From: Oscillospiraceae bacterium
GTDB taxonomy: Bacteria; Bacillota; Clostridia; Oscillospirales; Oscillospiraceae
Direction: 5' to 3'
DNA: 64,000 nucleotides
Assembly: GCA_020025535.1 (NCBI GenBank)
Contig: JAHHRY010000001.1
Coordinates: forward strand, 1 to 64,000
Shown here: in pieces, positions 15,586-23,535 of the stretch
How positions within the stretch are numbered: the stretch's first letter is position 1
How the letters are laid out: each line of letters starts with the position of its first letter
Notes under the pieces: model-generated
What the model was told of the DNA's origin: nothing
The model's input: only the letters and a program-made list of their open reading frames with translations
Databases searched by the model: none
Program-made: the position numbers and the translations under genes

Positions 15586-15895
15586 GATCAACACCCTCCC
15601 TGATATATTGATAAATTCTTTCGACTTCTTTCCAATCGGCTAAAAAGTCCATAAGCTGCATTTTCCCTGTATTCGTAATCGTATACATCTTTCGCAGTCT
15701 TCCCTCATGTTCCACAGGCCGAACCGTAACACAATTTCCGGCTTCCAGTCTGCGCAGAATGGGATATAAGGTAGATTCCGATAATTCAATGTACTCTCCC
15801 AAATCTTTCAGGATTTTATATCCATAGGATTCTCCACGATTCAGTACAGAAAGTACACATACATCCAAGAGCCCCTTTTTCAATTGTGCATTCAC
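15578..15895 (-). CDS. PadR-family transcriptional regulator (second)
   Basis: 105 residues. Winged helix: KKGLLDVCVLSVLNRGESYGYKILKDL, SESTLYPILRRLEAGNCV, and RLRKMYTITNTGKMQLMDF. First gene of the PadR-DUF1700-47aa operon; overlaps DUF1700. The perfect palindrome at 15921-15938 lies 26-43 nt upstream, at the place of a promoter, and is its probable binding site. Expected to be released by an envelope or small-molecule signal, as for other PadR proteins. Confidence 0.88.
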   Translation of the reverse strand: MNAQLKKGLLDVCVLSVLNRGESYGYKILKDLGEYIELSESTLYPILRRLEAGNCVTVRPVEHEGRLRKMYTITNTGKMQLMDFLADWKEVERIYQYIREGVDLD

Positions 15896-15912
15896 GCAAG
15901 CACCTCCCTATG

Positions 15913-15943
15913 CGATATATTATACTATGCATAGTATATCGCG
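15913..15943. promoter_or_regulatory. Perfect palindrome, candidate PadR operator
   Basis: 18-bp perfect palindrome TATACTATGCATAGTATA (15921-15938), flanked by GCGATA on the left and TATCGC on the right. It overlaps the region where a -10 box of the PadR operon is expected. Confidence 0.65.
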
Positions 15944-15992
15944 TCAAGCAGTATCATAAAAATAATCTGCTTTTATAAACAGCCATAAATAA

Positions 15993-16032
15993 AAGCAGGT
16001 GCAGTTCCCTAAAAGTTGAACTGCACCTGCAA
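15993..16032. terminator. Hairpin terminator
   Basis: Perfect 13-bp stem GCAGGTGCAGTTC / GAACTGCACCTGC, 10-nt loop, A-rich on one side and AATTT on the other. The following 16033-16290 stretch shows no gene I can support. Confidence 0.6.
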
Positions 16033-16294
16033 TTTAAGCTTAGATCATTTCCGTGTTCAAAATTTCCGCAGCACACGCCTTTATGCGCCTTTGCAGGAAG
16101 CATAAACAGGGGTGAAACCCTATAAAGGGAAACGGTGAGCTGCTTGCGAAAAACCCTTTATTGGCAAGGGTGTTGGAGGATTTTATTAAAGTCCTGCGGC
16201 ACCTAATAATCGTAGATAAAATCGAGTAATTCAAATCCGAATTTATCTGACAGATTACGTCATTTTGTAATGGTCGGAATTGAGGTGTCCGGAA

Positions 16295-16590
16295 ATGGAT
16301 ATATCCTTCGGAAACGAAAACCAGAAATTTAATTACAGGGTATGTGCTGTGATTATTTCCGGTGAAAAAATACTGGCAATGCATGATGAGCGGTCGCCTG
16401 ATTTTTATTTGCCTGATGACCGCGTAAAAATGGGTGAGACTGCCGAGAATGCGGTATTAGGTGAAGTTCAGGAAGAACTGAATATCGTACCGGGAATTGT
16501 CCGCCCCTTATGGCTAAACCAAGTTTTTTCACAGAAGATGTAGATAACCTTACTTATCATGAACTTTGTATTTACTTGAAAATATTGTCT
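16295..16590 (+). pseudogene. Nudix hydrolase, frameshifted
   Basis: ATG 16295 with TGAGGTG upstream. MDISFGNENQKFNYRVCAVIIS, GEKILAMHDERSPDFYLP and GETAENAVLGEVQEELNI show a Nudix box in which the first position is DDR instead of the usual GGR, and the RE dyad is GE. The frame stops after VFSQKM at 16543, but the next frame continues with FFTEDVDNLTYHELCIYLK, the expected next block, so a 1-nt frameshift at about 16528 broke it. No end of the domain is left. Dead gene. Confidence 0.65.
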
Positions 16591-16706
16591 AACTGTCGGG
16601 GGGCTCTTCACGGTTGTGGATAAAACTTCATTTTCTATATTTCTCCGGTTTTCCCTTCAAATTCATCATGACAGGGCACCGTTGTTAAGAAAATGTTCTC
16701 CATGCG

Positions 16707-17264
16707 TTATTCATCTTCGTCTTCATCGTCGTCCGGATCGTTGAACTCCAGTTCCTGACCGAAGCAATAGGAGGTGCCGATTTTTGTATTCATATTAGGC
16801 AGCTCCCGGACAATATACTGCCGAAGTTCCTCTGTATAGTAGAACTTGATTAAATGATTGGTAGACTTATGGCCGCTATTCTCAATCTCCTTCAGGACAT
16901 CTTTGTGGTCACTGAAATAGATGGTTTGCCTTGTACCACCTCTGAAGCCGATTTCAAAATAACTGCCGACTTCCGCGCAGTCTTTGGTTGCCATGACCCA
17001 TTTCTTTTTGAACGGCCGCTGCAGGCAGATCTCATCCGCGGTGATCTGCAGCGAACTGAACATTCTGCGCACGAGTCCGAACCAAAACATCAGTGCGAAT
17101 AAGACAAACACTCCAACGCACTCCAGAATCAGGATTCCACGGTTCTCGGGTGCCGTTGTGTTCCAAAATCTCAGGATAAATGCCGGTGGAAAGACCACTG
17201 CTATACCAATTATCACATACCGAATAACGCGCAAAAATGCAGGTGGTTTGAATTTCATTTTCAT
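16707..17264 (-). CDS. Membrane protein with bacterial-PH-like domain and acidic tail
   Basis: 185 residues; ATG 17264 or the better spaced ATG 17258 after AGGAGG. Two membrane helices (VIRYVIIGIAVVFPPAFIL; GILILECVGVFVLFALMFWFGLV) are followed by a cytosolic beta-rich domain (LQITADEICLQRPFKKKWVMATKDCAEVGSYFEIGF) of the type found in PH-like YcxB/YdbS proteins, and a run of Asp/Glu at the C-terminus. Family not firmly recognised. Stands alone. Confidence 0.55.
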   Translation of the reverse strand: MKMKFKPPAFLRVIRYVIIGIAVVFPPAFILRFWNTTAPENRGILILECVGVFVLFALMFWFGLVRRMFSSLQITADEICLQRPFKKKWVMATKDCAEVGSYFEIGFRGGTRQTIYFSDHKDVLKEIENSGHKSTNHLIKFYYTEELRQYIVRELPNMNTKIGTSYCFGQELEFNDPDDDEDEDE

Positions 17265-17744
17265 GTTCCTCCTTTTTTACTCCAGATCCTTTATTTATAT
17301 AGAGAATAGCTGTTGAGAGAATGCTTTTCCTATTCTCTGCAGCATATTCCTTATAACACCGTAATGCAGTTGACTGCAGAAATCCCCTCCTCGTTTATTC
17401 CCTTCTTAATATAAGTGTCTGCAAAATGCAAAAAGTGACAAGAATTAATAAAAAATTCATAATTCAGCATATCGCACAAGCAGGTTTCTCGTCATTTGGC
17501 AATTATCCACGAAATTCAAAGCATGAAGCCCGACGGAGTGTGTGGCCGTACCAATCCCATTGAGCCGCACCTTCTTATTGGAAAAAGCTGTTACCTGCGT
17601 TGGCAGCAGGGGGCTTCTATCCGCCCATTCTTCTGCCACAGTGGATAAGCTGTTTTTATTCTTAATCCACTCCTTCCTGTACCTTTAGTATAAGAAGAAA
17701 GTGGCCCATTTTGAAGTTTGCGATTCTGGCGGAATTCACCTCAA
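17265..17744. other. Gene-free stretch
   Basis: No ORF with ribosome binding site or recognisable product. 17457-17639 is open on the minus strand but has no supporting feature. It marks the left edge of the lysS-linked cassette array. Confidence 0.4.
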
Positions 17745-17830
17745 AATAGGAAAAGACCTTGAAAGGCATTTCTACCCTTCAAGGTCTTTTGCTCTTTATC
17801 TGTTAGGATTATCTGAATTTATATAACATT
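17745..17830 (-). repeat. Cassette element C, copy 1 (3' terminator repeat)
   Basis: Hairpin AAAAGACCTTGAA / TTCAAGGTCTTTT followed by a conserved tail (CTTTATCTGTTAGGATT...). The tail of this element recurs downstream of the genes at 20666 and 22476, each time just past the stop of a minus-strand gene. Confidence 0.65.
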
Positions 17831-17834
17831 CTGT

Positions 17835-18611
17835 TCAATGCTTCCTTTTAGAGGAAAATTTCAAAATAAGGACGGACAAAAGAATTACAACAAGCAGCGT
17901 GAGGCAGCAACTCATGGTACTGAACTGAAATACGAAAGTTGCCGACAGTCCGTTGATCAGGCAATGGGTCAGGATGCAGGGAAATACACCGTTGGAAATT
18001 TTCCGAATCGTGCCAAGAGCATAGCTAAGGGTCAGGCACATAATCCCAAACAGCAAATAATTCATGGATGCATTGGCAGTTCCCTGTATAAAAAATAGAG
18101 GTGTGTGCCAAACCCACCAGATTATAGCAGTTATCCAGACAGCTGCATGAAAGCCATGTCTTTTTTCGATCTCCGGCTGTAAAATCATTCTCCAGCCGAC
18201 CTCCTCGTTGCCGCCTCCAAACAGCATCATTGGTACAATTACAATCAGCATAAAGACAGGGGCACCCAACTGGAACCCATTGATTGTACAGCCAAGAATA
18301 TAGTAAACAGCAACAAAAAGAAATACGCAGGCATATATAAACAGGCCGTGCTTTACATCAAAGACCTGTTTCAGCCAGTCCGAGAAGTTCCTGACAAGCT
18401 GCTGTTTCCGCATTACCCAATAAGATGCCACTGTAGGGGAAAAACCACCCACCACGAAAAGCACCCGAATCACCGGATGGTTGACCGTCCAGTTAAGTAC
18501 CTGACTAAGCACAGCACAGCTGCCCCAGCCAATCAGCATCAGCCCGAAGGTGATTTCCAGAAAGCTACTTACGGGTGATGTTTTTTGATGAATATTCTCT
18601 GCAACCTTCAT
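17835..18611 (-). CDS. CPBP-family intramembrane metalloprotease
   Basis: 258 residues, about eight hydrophobic segments. Motif 1 NEEVGWR, motif 2 WWVWHTPLF and motif 3 HCLIN supply the Glu/His residues of the CAAX protease/bacteriocin-processing (CPBP, Abi) family. Such proteins often protect against bacteriocins or process prenylated or peptide substrates in the membrane. It is the minus-strand cargo of the first repeat unit: element C follows its stop and element A lies before its start. The first helix starts after a short cytosolic MKVAENIHQKTS. Confidence 0.88.
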   Translation of the reverse strand: MKVAENIHQKTSPVSSFLEITFGLMLIGWGSCAVLSQVLNWTVNHPVIRVLFVVGGFSPTVASYWVMRKQQLVRNFSDWLKQVFDVKHGLFIYACVFLFVAVYYILGCTINGFQLGAPVFMLIVIVPMMLFGGGNEEVGWRMILQPEIEKRHGFHAAVWITAIIWWVWHTPLFFIQGTANASMNYLLFGIMCLTLSYALGTIRKISNGVFPCILTHCLINGLSATFVFQFSTMSCCLTLLVVILLSVLILKFSSKRKH

Positions 18612-18639
18612 ATATTTTTTCTTCCAATCTGTTAAGCTT

Positions 18640-18846
18640 ATTTTGATATATCAACCCTTTAATCTCTGAATACATTTTAGCAAAAATGGGCAACCCCATC
18701 AAGAGATTGCCCATTTCATAATTATGCGTTTTTTCTTGCTGCACAAGACTCTGCATCATTTGATGTAACTTTGATGTATGATGTAGTTTTTTATGCTTTC
18801 TGAGAAATACAGAACATCTCGTTTTGATATTCAAAACGGTACATCA
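18640..18846 (-). repeat. Cassette element A, copy 1
   Basis: Contains a terminator-like hairpin (ATGGGCAA...TTGCCCAT with T run), and TTTGATGTA repeats. From 18670 it is identical to 22863 onward (A copy 2) and about 80-85% similar to 21028 onward (A copy 3). In all three copies it is directly upstream of a minus-strand gene. Confidence 0.75.
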
Positions 18847-19342
18847 TTAATACATCTTTGCACCGGCAGGAATGTGAGAATCCAGCATGATGAGGTGCAG
18901 CTTTTCAGCGCCTTCCTCATGGTGGACTGCGGAAATCAGCATGCCGCAGGACTCAATGCCCATCATGGGTCTGGGAGGCAGATTGGTGATAGCAAGCAGC
19001 GTCTTGCCAACCAGCTCTTCCGGCTCGTAGTACATATGAATACCGGACAGAATCACGCGATCTGTGCCTGTACCGTCGTCCAGAACGAACTTTAAGAGCT
19101 TCTTGGACTTCTTCACAGCCTCGCATTCCTTAACCTTAACGGCACGGAAATCAGACTTAGAGAAGGTGTCAAAATCGACCATATCTGCAAAGAGAGGCTC
19201 GATCTCAACCTTAGAGAAGTCGATGGGCTCCTCGGATACGATGGGTGCAGCGCTGGCAGGAGCGGCTTCCTTAACTTCCTCAGTTACACCGGCAGCGGCC
19301 TTATTTCTTGCAATTTCTTCCAGAGTGGGGTTCATTGTGGGG
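18670..19342. repeat. 673-bp direct repeat, copy 1
   Basis: Nearly identical to 22863-23535 (only two differences seen, near the inner end at 19332-19338). It covers element A and the last about 165 codons of lysS. The two copies are 4193 bp apart. Confidence 0.9.
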
Positions 19343-19383
19343 ATTTTCGTTGAAATCGTGCTTATCCCGTTAAACCTCACCAT
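18847..19383 (-). pseudogene. lysS: Truncated duplicate of lysS 3' end (tRNA-binding domain)
   Basis: The frame encodes the end of the LysRS catalytic domain (NPTLEEIARNK), the Ala/Glu-rich linker and the entire C-terminal OB-fold tRNA-binding domain (VDFDTFSKSDFRAVKVKECEAVKKSKKLLKF..., LGKTLLAITNLPPRPMMGIESCGMLI), identical to full lysS. Upstream of 19342 the sequence is unrelated (element B), giving a foreign N-terminus MVRFNGISTISTKIPTM. No ribosome binding site is visible. Most likely a passive duplicate, though it could yield a free tRNA-binding domain. Confidence 0.75.
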
Positions 19384-19721
19384 TTGGGCCTATATGTGAC
19401 GGTTATTTTTTTATTTTTGCGTTACTCAATACATATCGGTATCGACCTGTGTCGGTTTGATGTATGATGTATGATTCTAGTTCTCAAAACAGTCGCAAAG
19501 AACTCAGAGCAATTCTTATTATATCCGTAAAGTGAAAAAATCAAGTAGCTCCAAACAAACTCCTATTGCCTTAAAAAGATATAACCCTTTCATCCATTCG
19601 CAAAGACACTTTTATTAAAGCAGTCGCTTATCTATGGAAAACGGCATAGGAAAAACATATAAAGCATGGTACAATGTGAATAATAGAAGAACTTAAACTG
19701 TTAGATAAATCGGAATTTCAC
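19343..19721. repeat. Cassette element B, copy 1
   Basis: About 380 bp, roughly 75-80% similar to 21167-21542. Starts with GATTTTCGTTGAAAT..., contains TTTGATGTATGATGTA and ends with GATAGAAGAACTTAAACTGTTAGATAAATC-type sequence just before a plus-strand gene in both copies. A TACAAT box near the end may be the promoter of that gene. Confidence 0.7.
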
Positions 19722-19743
19722 AAATGAAAGGGACGATTATACA

Positions 19744-19995
19744 ATGAATACTGATAATGATTTACTAAAAAATTTGAATAAATTACACACAACAAGATTA
19801 GGCATAGAACGCATTAAAAGAAACTTGTCTTTAGATACAGATGATGTGGTTGACTGGTGTAAAATCAAAATCAATTCTGCAAATACTGTTATCACAAGAA
19901 ACGGAAAGAATTGGTATGCGAATGTTGATGGTTTTATTATAACTGTAAATGCTCATAGCTATACGATTATTACAGCACATAAGGAGAAGAAATGA
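19744..19995 (+). CDS. DUF3781 protein
   Basis: 83 residues, ATG 19744 after GAAAGGGAC. LLKNLNKLHTTRLGIERIKRNLSLDTDDVVDWCKIKI and GKNWYANVDGFIITVNAHSYTIITAHK agree with DUF3781 as I know it. Soluble, uncharacterised; frequently encoded beside small regulators. Stop overlaps the next start as ATGA. First plus-strand gene after element B copy 1. AT-rich compared with the surrounding core. Confidence 0.75.
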   Translation: MNTDNDLLKNLNKLHTTRLGIERIKRNLSLDTDDVVDWCKIKINSANTVITRNGKNWYANVDGFIITVNAHSYTIITAHKEKK

Positions 19996-20458
19996 AGTAT
20001 ACAATTCGTGAGTTAAACGCATTTTCAGTTATTGGACAGGAAGTAGAGCTTACTCATTATCAAAAAAGAATATTTTGATTAGTACAAAGTTTTGGAAGAA
20101 GTTTAACAGCAACTTAAAGAAATCATATCTTTCGCAATCGGGAAACTGGGTCAAATATGCTTTTATGGAAAGAAGAAACGAAAAACTTTATTATTTCTGT
20201 GCTATTCCCCAAAAAACCATTATTCCAGATAGCTTTCTGTATAAGGAGATACCATCTTATAAATATTTGGTTGTAGAACATATTGGTGCTATGGATCAAA
20301 TATATCAAACTTACGGAAAGATTTATCAAGAGGTTATTCCCAACACACCGTATGTCCCTATAAAAGATATATTCTTACACTTTGAAAGATATGATTATCG
20401 TTTCCATTGGAATAGAGATAATTCGATTATCGAAATTTGGATGCCAATTAAGTGTTAA
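19992..20458 (+). pseudogene. GyrI-like effector-binding domain protein, frameshifted in an A6 run
   Basis: ATG 19992 (MKYTIRELNAFSVIGQEVELTHYQ) is the normal start of a GyrI-like/AraC effector-binding domain. After CAAAAAAGA at about 20064 the frame runs into TGA at 20076-20078, but the -1 frame continues with ILISTKFWKKFNSNLKKSYLSQSGNWVKYAFMERR and the conserved end YLVVEHIGAMDQIYQTYGKIY, DYRFHWNRDNSIIEIWMPIKC. Either an indel in the A6 tract or a -1 ribosomal slip is needed for a full protein of about 155 residues. These domains bind small hydrophobic ligands. Co-transcribed with DUF3781. Confidence 0.7.
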
Positions 20459-20587
20459 ATTCTGATTTGTCGCTTTGTACTTATCATTCTACCACAATTC
20501 CGAGAGCGTGGAAATAGGGAGTTTTCCGGGCAGATTTCCTACCTTTCGGATATACGGGACAGGCGGTCATTTAGGTGTAGACTTAGG

Positions 20588-20665
20588 GTAGTTCATCGGT
20601 GGATGAACTGCCCCCCAAGGTCTTATGATTTTGATCTGTCAGGATTATAGGAATAGGCCGAACAC
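20588..20665 (-). repeat. Cassette element C, copy 2
   Basis: CAAGGTCTTATGATTTTGATCTGTCAGGATTATAGGAATAGG matches the tail of copies 1 and 3 and lies directly after the stop of the 95-aa gene. An 8-bp hairpin (AGTTCATC/GATGAACT) precedes it in place of the longer stem. Confidence 0.6.
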
Positions 20666-20953
20666 TTATTTGTGGGATTTCCTTACTTTGCTGATTATGC
20701 CACTGACACAAAAACTAAGCAGAATAAAAATTCCGCAAATGATTCCCATATTTGTGCCGAGTGTCGTTCCCGTGTATTCCGTACTGGTTTTTGTAAGCTC
20801 ATAAATGGGAAGTCCCACCATTTTCACTGTTAGAGTTTCTACATTTGAAGCGTAGGCCTGGGTATAGCCGAAATAGATCACAACACCCATCAAAATCATA
20901 GCAATGAAGAATCCAGTCAAAATTGGGACTGCTATTTTCAAAAATTTTCTCAT
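20666..20953 (-). CDS. Two-helix membrane protein, 95 aa
   Basis: Helix 1 IAVPILTGFFIAMILMGVVIYFGY and helix 2 MGIICGIFILLSFCVSGIISK, with an external loop between (SNVETLTVKMVGLPIYELTKTSTEYTG). Basic ends MRKF and KVRKSHK. Family not recognised. It is the minus-strand cargo of the second repeat unit, flanked by elements C and A exactly as the CPBP and TfoX genes are, although the three proteins are unrelated. Confidence 0.6.
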   Translation of the reverse strand: MRKFLKIAVPILTGFFIAMILMGVVIYFGYTQAYASNVETLTVKMVGLPIYELTKTSTEYTGTTLGTNMGIICGIFILLSFCVSGIISKVRKSHK

Positions 20954-20987
20954 ACATTTTCTCCCCCGTTTATATCTTTCGATAAGT

Positions 20988-21166
20988 GTTAAGAATATTT
21001 TGATATATCTAACCCTTTAATCTCCGAATACATTTTAGCAAAAATGGGCAACCCCATCAAGAGTTTGCCCATTTCACAATTATACGTTTTTTTTACTGCT
21101 GCACAAGCCTCTGCATCATTTGATGTAAACTTGATGTATGAAGTCGTTTTTTATGGTTTCCGTGAT
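20988..21166 (-). repeat. Cassette element A, copy 3
   Basis: Similar to 18640-18800, including the GGGCAAACTC...TTGCCC hairpin and TTTGATGTA repeats, but passes straight into element B at 21167 with no lysS piece between. This shows what the A-B junction looks like without the duplication. Confidence 0.7.
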
Positions 21167-21542
21167 TTTCGTTGAAATAGCGCTTATCCCGTTAAACCTC
21201 ACTATTTGGGCCTATATGTGACGGTTGTTTTTTATTTTGTCCTTACCCAGTACATATCGGTATCGACCTATGTCGGTTTGATGTATGATGTACGATTTTC
21301 GTTCTCAAAGCAGTCCTAAAGGACTCAGAACAATTCTCATTATAACTACAAAACGAAAAAAATCAAGAGGCTCCCAATAAACTCCTATCTCCTTAAAAGC
21401 GATATAATCCTCTCATCCATCAACAAATATACCTCCATCAAGGCAGTCTCTTATCTTATGAAATATAGTATAGAAAGAACAGATAATGCATGATACAATG
21501 TAAATGATAGAAGAACTTAAATTGTTAGATAAATCAAAATTT
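21167..21542. repeat. Cassette element B, copy 3
   Basis: Diverged copy of 19343-19721, ends just before the SRPBCC gene. A GATACAAT box near 21494 is in the same position as in copy 1. Confidence 0.7.
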
Positions 21543-21586
21543 ATCGAATAGAATAAAAGAAAAATATTAAAGGAAGGTTGTATAAT

Positions 21587-21979
21587 ATGGCGATTTCAAA
21601 TATAAAGGCTACATTGCAATGCGATATTTGCAAAGTGTGGAATGTTGTTACATCGGTCAAAGATTATTCATGGCGTAGTGATTTAAGTAAAACTGAGATT
21701 CTAAACGACAAGCAGTTTATTGAATACACTAAAAATGGATACCCAACAACCTTTACTGTCACCGCTGTTGAGCCATATAAACGCTGGGAATTTGATATGA
21801 AGAACGAAAACATGACAGGTCATTGGGTGGGCATTTTTACGAAAAAAGGCGAACAAACAGAGATAGATTTCACAGAGAATGTAATTGTAAACAATATCTT
21901 CATGAAGTTATTTATAAAATCTTATCTTAAAAGGCAACAGGCTCAATTCATTTCTGACTTAAAGAAAGCACTGTCTTAG
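21587..21979 (+). CDS. SRPBCC-family protein
   Basis: 130 residues from ATG 21587 with AAGGAAGG upstream. KATLQCDICKVWNVVTSVKDYSWRSDLSKTEIL, FTVTAVEPYKRWEFDMKNEN and GIFTKKGEQTEIDFTENV are the helix-grip strands of the START/SRPBCC superfamily; the long C-terminal helix ends in QAQFISDLKKAL. Such proteins bind small hydrophobic molecules; no substrate can be proposed. Plus-strand cargo of repeat unit 2. Confidence 0.75.
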   Translation: MAISNIKATLQCDICKVWNVVTSVKDYSWRSDLSKTEILNDKQFIEYTKNGYPTTFTVTAVEPYKRWEFDMKNENMTGHWVGIFTKKGEQTEIDFTENVIVNNIFMKLFIKSYLKRQQAQFISDLKKALS

Positions 21980-22096
21980 TTGCTTCTTTTCATACAGTAG
22001 ATGAAAGGAAATTTTAACACTCGATTTTATGTTGAAAACAGAGGTTACTCTTAAAGTGTCCAACTTATTCGGGTTTATCTAACACAATATATAAAT

Positions 22097-22139
22097 TAAA
22101 AGGAGAAGGAACCGCAGGTATGCGGCTCCTTCTCCTTTT
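22097..22139. terminator. Terminator
   Basis: Stem AAAAGGAGAAGGA.CCGCA / TGCGG.TCCTTCTCCTTTT, loop of 4. Ends the SRPBCC transcript and, on the other strand, the integrase remnant. Confidence 0.85.
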
Positions 22140-22141
22140 GT

Positions 22142-22393
22142 TTATGCCTCTTTCCGATCAGCCTGAAAATAGACATCCAGGCCATCGAACTCTTTCTTTT
22201 TGAGTTCTTTGGTAACATCTGTGCAGATATTCAATGTAGTGGAAATATTCTTATATCCCAGTGCATCCTGAATCACCTTTACATTAACGCCTGTTTCACA
22301 TATCCTCGTTGTAAATGTATGTCGCAGGGAATGACAGCTGAAATGGGGAAGCAGCACTTTCCGGACTCTTGCTTTCCATATAAATATCTGCAA
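22142..22393 (-). pseudogene. C-terminal fragment of a Tn916-type tyrosine recombinase, catalytic Tyr lost
   Basis: 83 codons match the end of Int proteins of Tn916-like elements: HFSCHSLRHTFTTRICETGVNVKVIQDALG, ISTTLNI and DVTKELKKKEFDGLD. The catalytic HxLR is present, but the second His motif reads LGYK instead of LGHK and the active-site Tyr (MNIYTDV in relatives) is Cys (LNICTDV). All of the N-terminal and core-binding domains are missing. It cannot recombine DNA; it marks a former integrative element at this site. Confidence 0.8.
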
Positions 22394-22399
22394 ATAAAG

Positions 22400-22475
22400 A
22401 ATCCTGAAAAGTATTTCTGCCTCTCAAGGTCTTTTGAGCTTTATCTGTTAAGAAAATCGGAATAGGTTGAACATT
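22400..22475 (-). repeat. Cassette element C, copy 3
   Basis: CTGAAAAGTATTTCTGCC...CTCAAGGTCTTTTGAGCTTTATCTGTTA and GGAATAGG, between the integrase remnant and the TfoX stop. Resembles copies 1 and 2. Confidence 0.6.
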
Positions 22476-22802
22476 TTATCCCAATTTATTCTTTTTGCAT
22501 TTCGGCGTTGGCAGTTCGTCATACATTGATTGGAACAGTCCAGTCAGAAATCCTTTGTCATCTACTTCTTCTACCAGCAACATTTCTTTTGCACCATCGT
22601 AAGGGGCTTCACGAGAAGCAGTCGGCATGTGAGAAATTGCTGATTTTGTTGGTTTCACAAGAAATCGGTCATCGTAAATGCCGCCGATAATCTTCCCACG
22701 ATAATAGATAATAAACTCCCCCATCATTGCCCGACTTGTAATTTCTTCAAGATCAGATAGTTGCTCTAAAATGAATTGCAAATATTTTTTGCTCGAGGAC
22801 AT
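22476..22802 (-). CDS. TfoX N-terminal domain protein
   Basis: 108 residues, ATG 22802 after GAAGGAGGG. YLQFILEQLSDLEEITSRAMMGEFIIYYRGKIIGGIYDDRFLVKPTKSA and the DGAKEMLLVEEVDD end are the TfoX/Sxy N-terminal domain, without the C-terminal helix-hairpin-helix part of Proteobacterial Sxy. In Firmicutes these short proteins are common and have no proven role in competence. Minus-strand cargo of the third repeat unit, next to lysS. Confidence 0.82.
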   Translation of the reverse strand: MSSSKKYLQFILEQLSDLEEITSRAMMGEFIIYYRGKIIGGIYDDRFLVKPTKSAISHMPTASREAPYDGAKEMLLVEEVDDKGFLTGLFQSMYDELPTPKCKKNKLG

Positions 22803-22837
22803 GGTTTTCCCTCCTTCATAATCTGTTCGAAAAACTT

Positions 22838-23039
22838 TGATATATCTAACACTCTACTCTAAATACATTTTAGCAAAAATGGGCAACCCCATCAAGAGAT
22901 TGCCCATTTCATAATTATGCGTTTTTTCTTGCTGCACAAGACTCTGCATCATTTGATGTAACTTTGATGTATGATGTAGTTTTTTATGCTTTCTGAGAAA
23001 TACAGAACATCTCGTTTTGATATTCAAAACGGTACATCA
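22838..23039 (-). repeat. Cassette element A, copy 2 (native lysS downstream region)
   Basis: Starts with TTTGATATATCTAAC and contains the GGGCAACC...TTGCCC terminator; it follows the lysS stop and precedes the TfoX start. Identical to copy 1 from 22863 on. Confidence 0.75.
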
Positions 23040-23535
23040 TTAATACATCTTTGCACCGGCAGGAATGTGAGAATCCAGCATGATGAGGTGCAGCTTTTCA
23101 GCGCCTTCCTCATGGTGGACTGCGGAAATCAGCATGCCGCAGGACTCAATGCCCATCATGGGTCTGGGAGGCAGATTGGTGATAGCAAGCAGCGTCTTGC
23201 CAACCAGCTCTTCCGGCTCGTAGTACATATGAATACCGGACAGAATCACGCGATCTGTGCCTGTACCGTCGTCCAGAACGAACTTTAAGAGCTTCTTGGA
23301 CTTCTTCACAGCCTCGCATTCCTTAACCTTAACGGCACGGAAATCAGACTTAGAGAAGGTGTCAAAATCGACCATATCTGCAAAGAGAGGCTCGATCTCA
23401 ACCTTAGAGAAGTCGATGGGCTCCTCGGATACGATGGGTGCAGCGCTGGCAGGAGCGGCTTCCTTAACTTCCTCAGTTACACCGGCAGCGGCCTTATTTC
23501 TTGCAATTTCTTCCAGAGTGGGTTTCATGGTGGGG
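22863..23535. repeat. 673-bp direct repeat, copy 2
   Basis: Partner of 18670-19342; this copy includes the genuine 3' end of lysS. The repeats are in the same orientation, so recombination between them would remove a 4193-bp circle. Confidence 0.9.

Noticed and set aside
16040..16384. 114-codon minus-strand frame left of the Nudix remnant
   Set aside because: It overlaps the Nudix start on the other strand and its composition is not protein-like; no start signal.
17457..17639. 60-codon minus-strand frame
   Set aside because: No ribosome binding site, no recognisable domain; left as non-coding.
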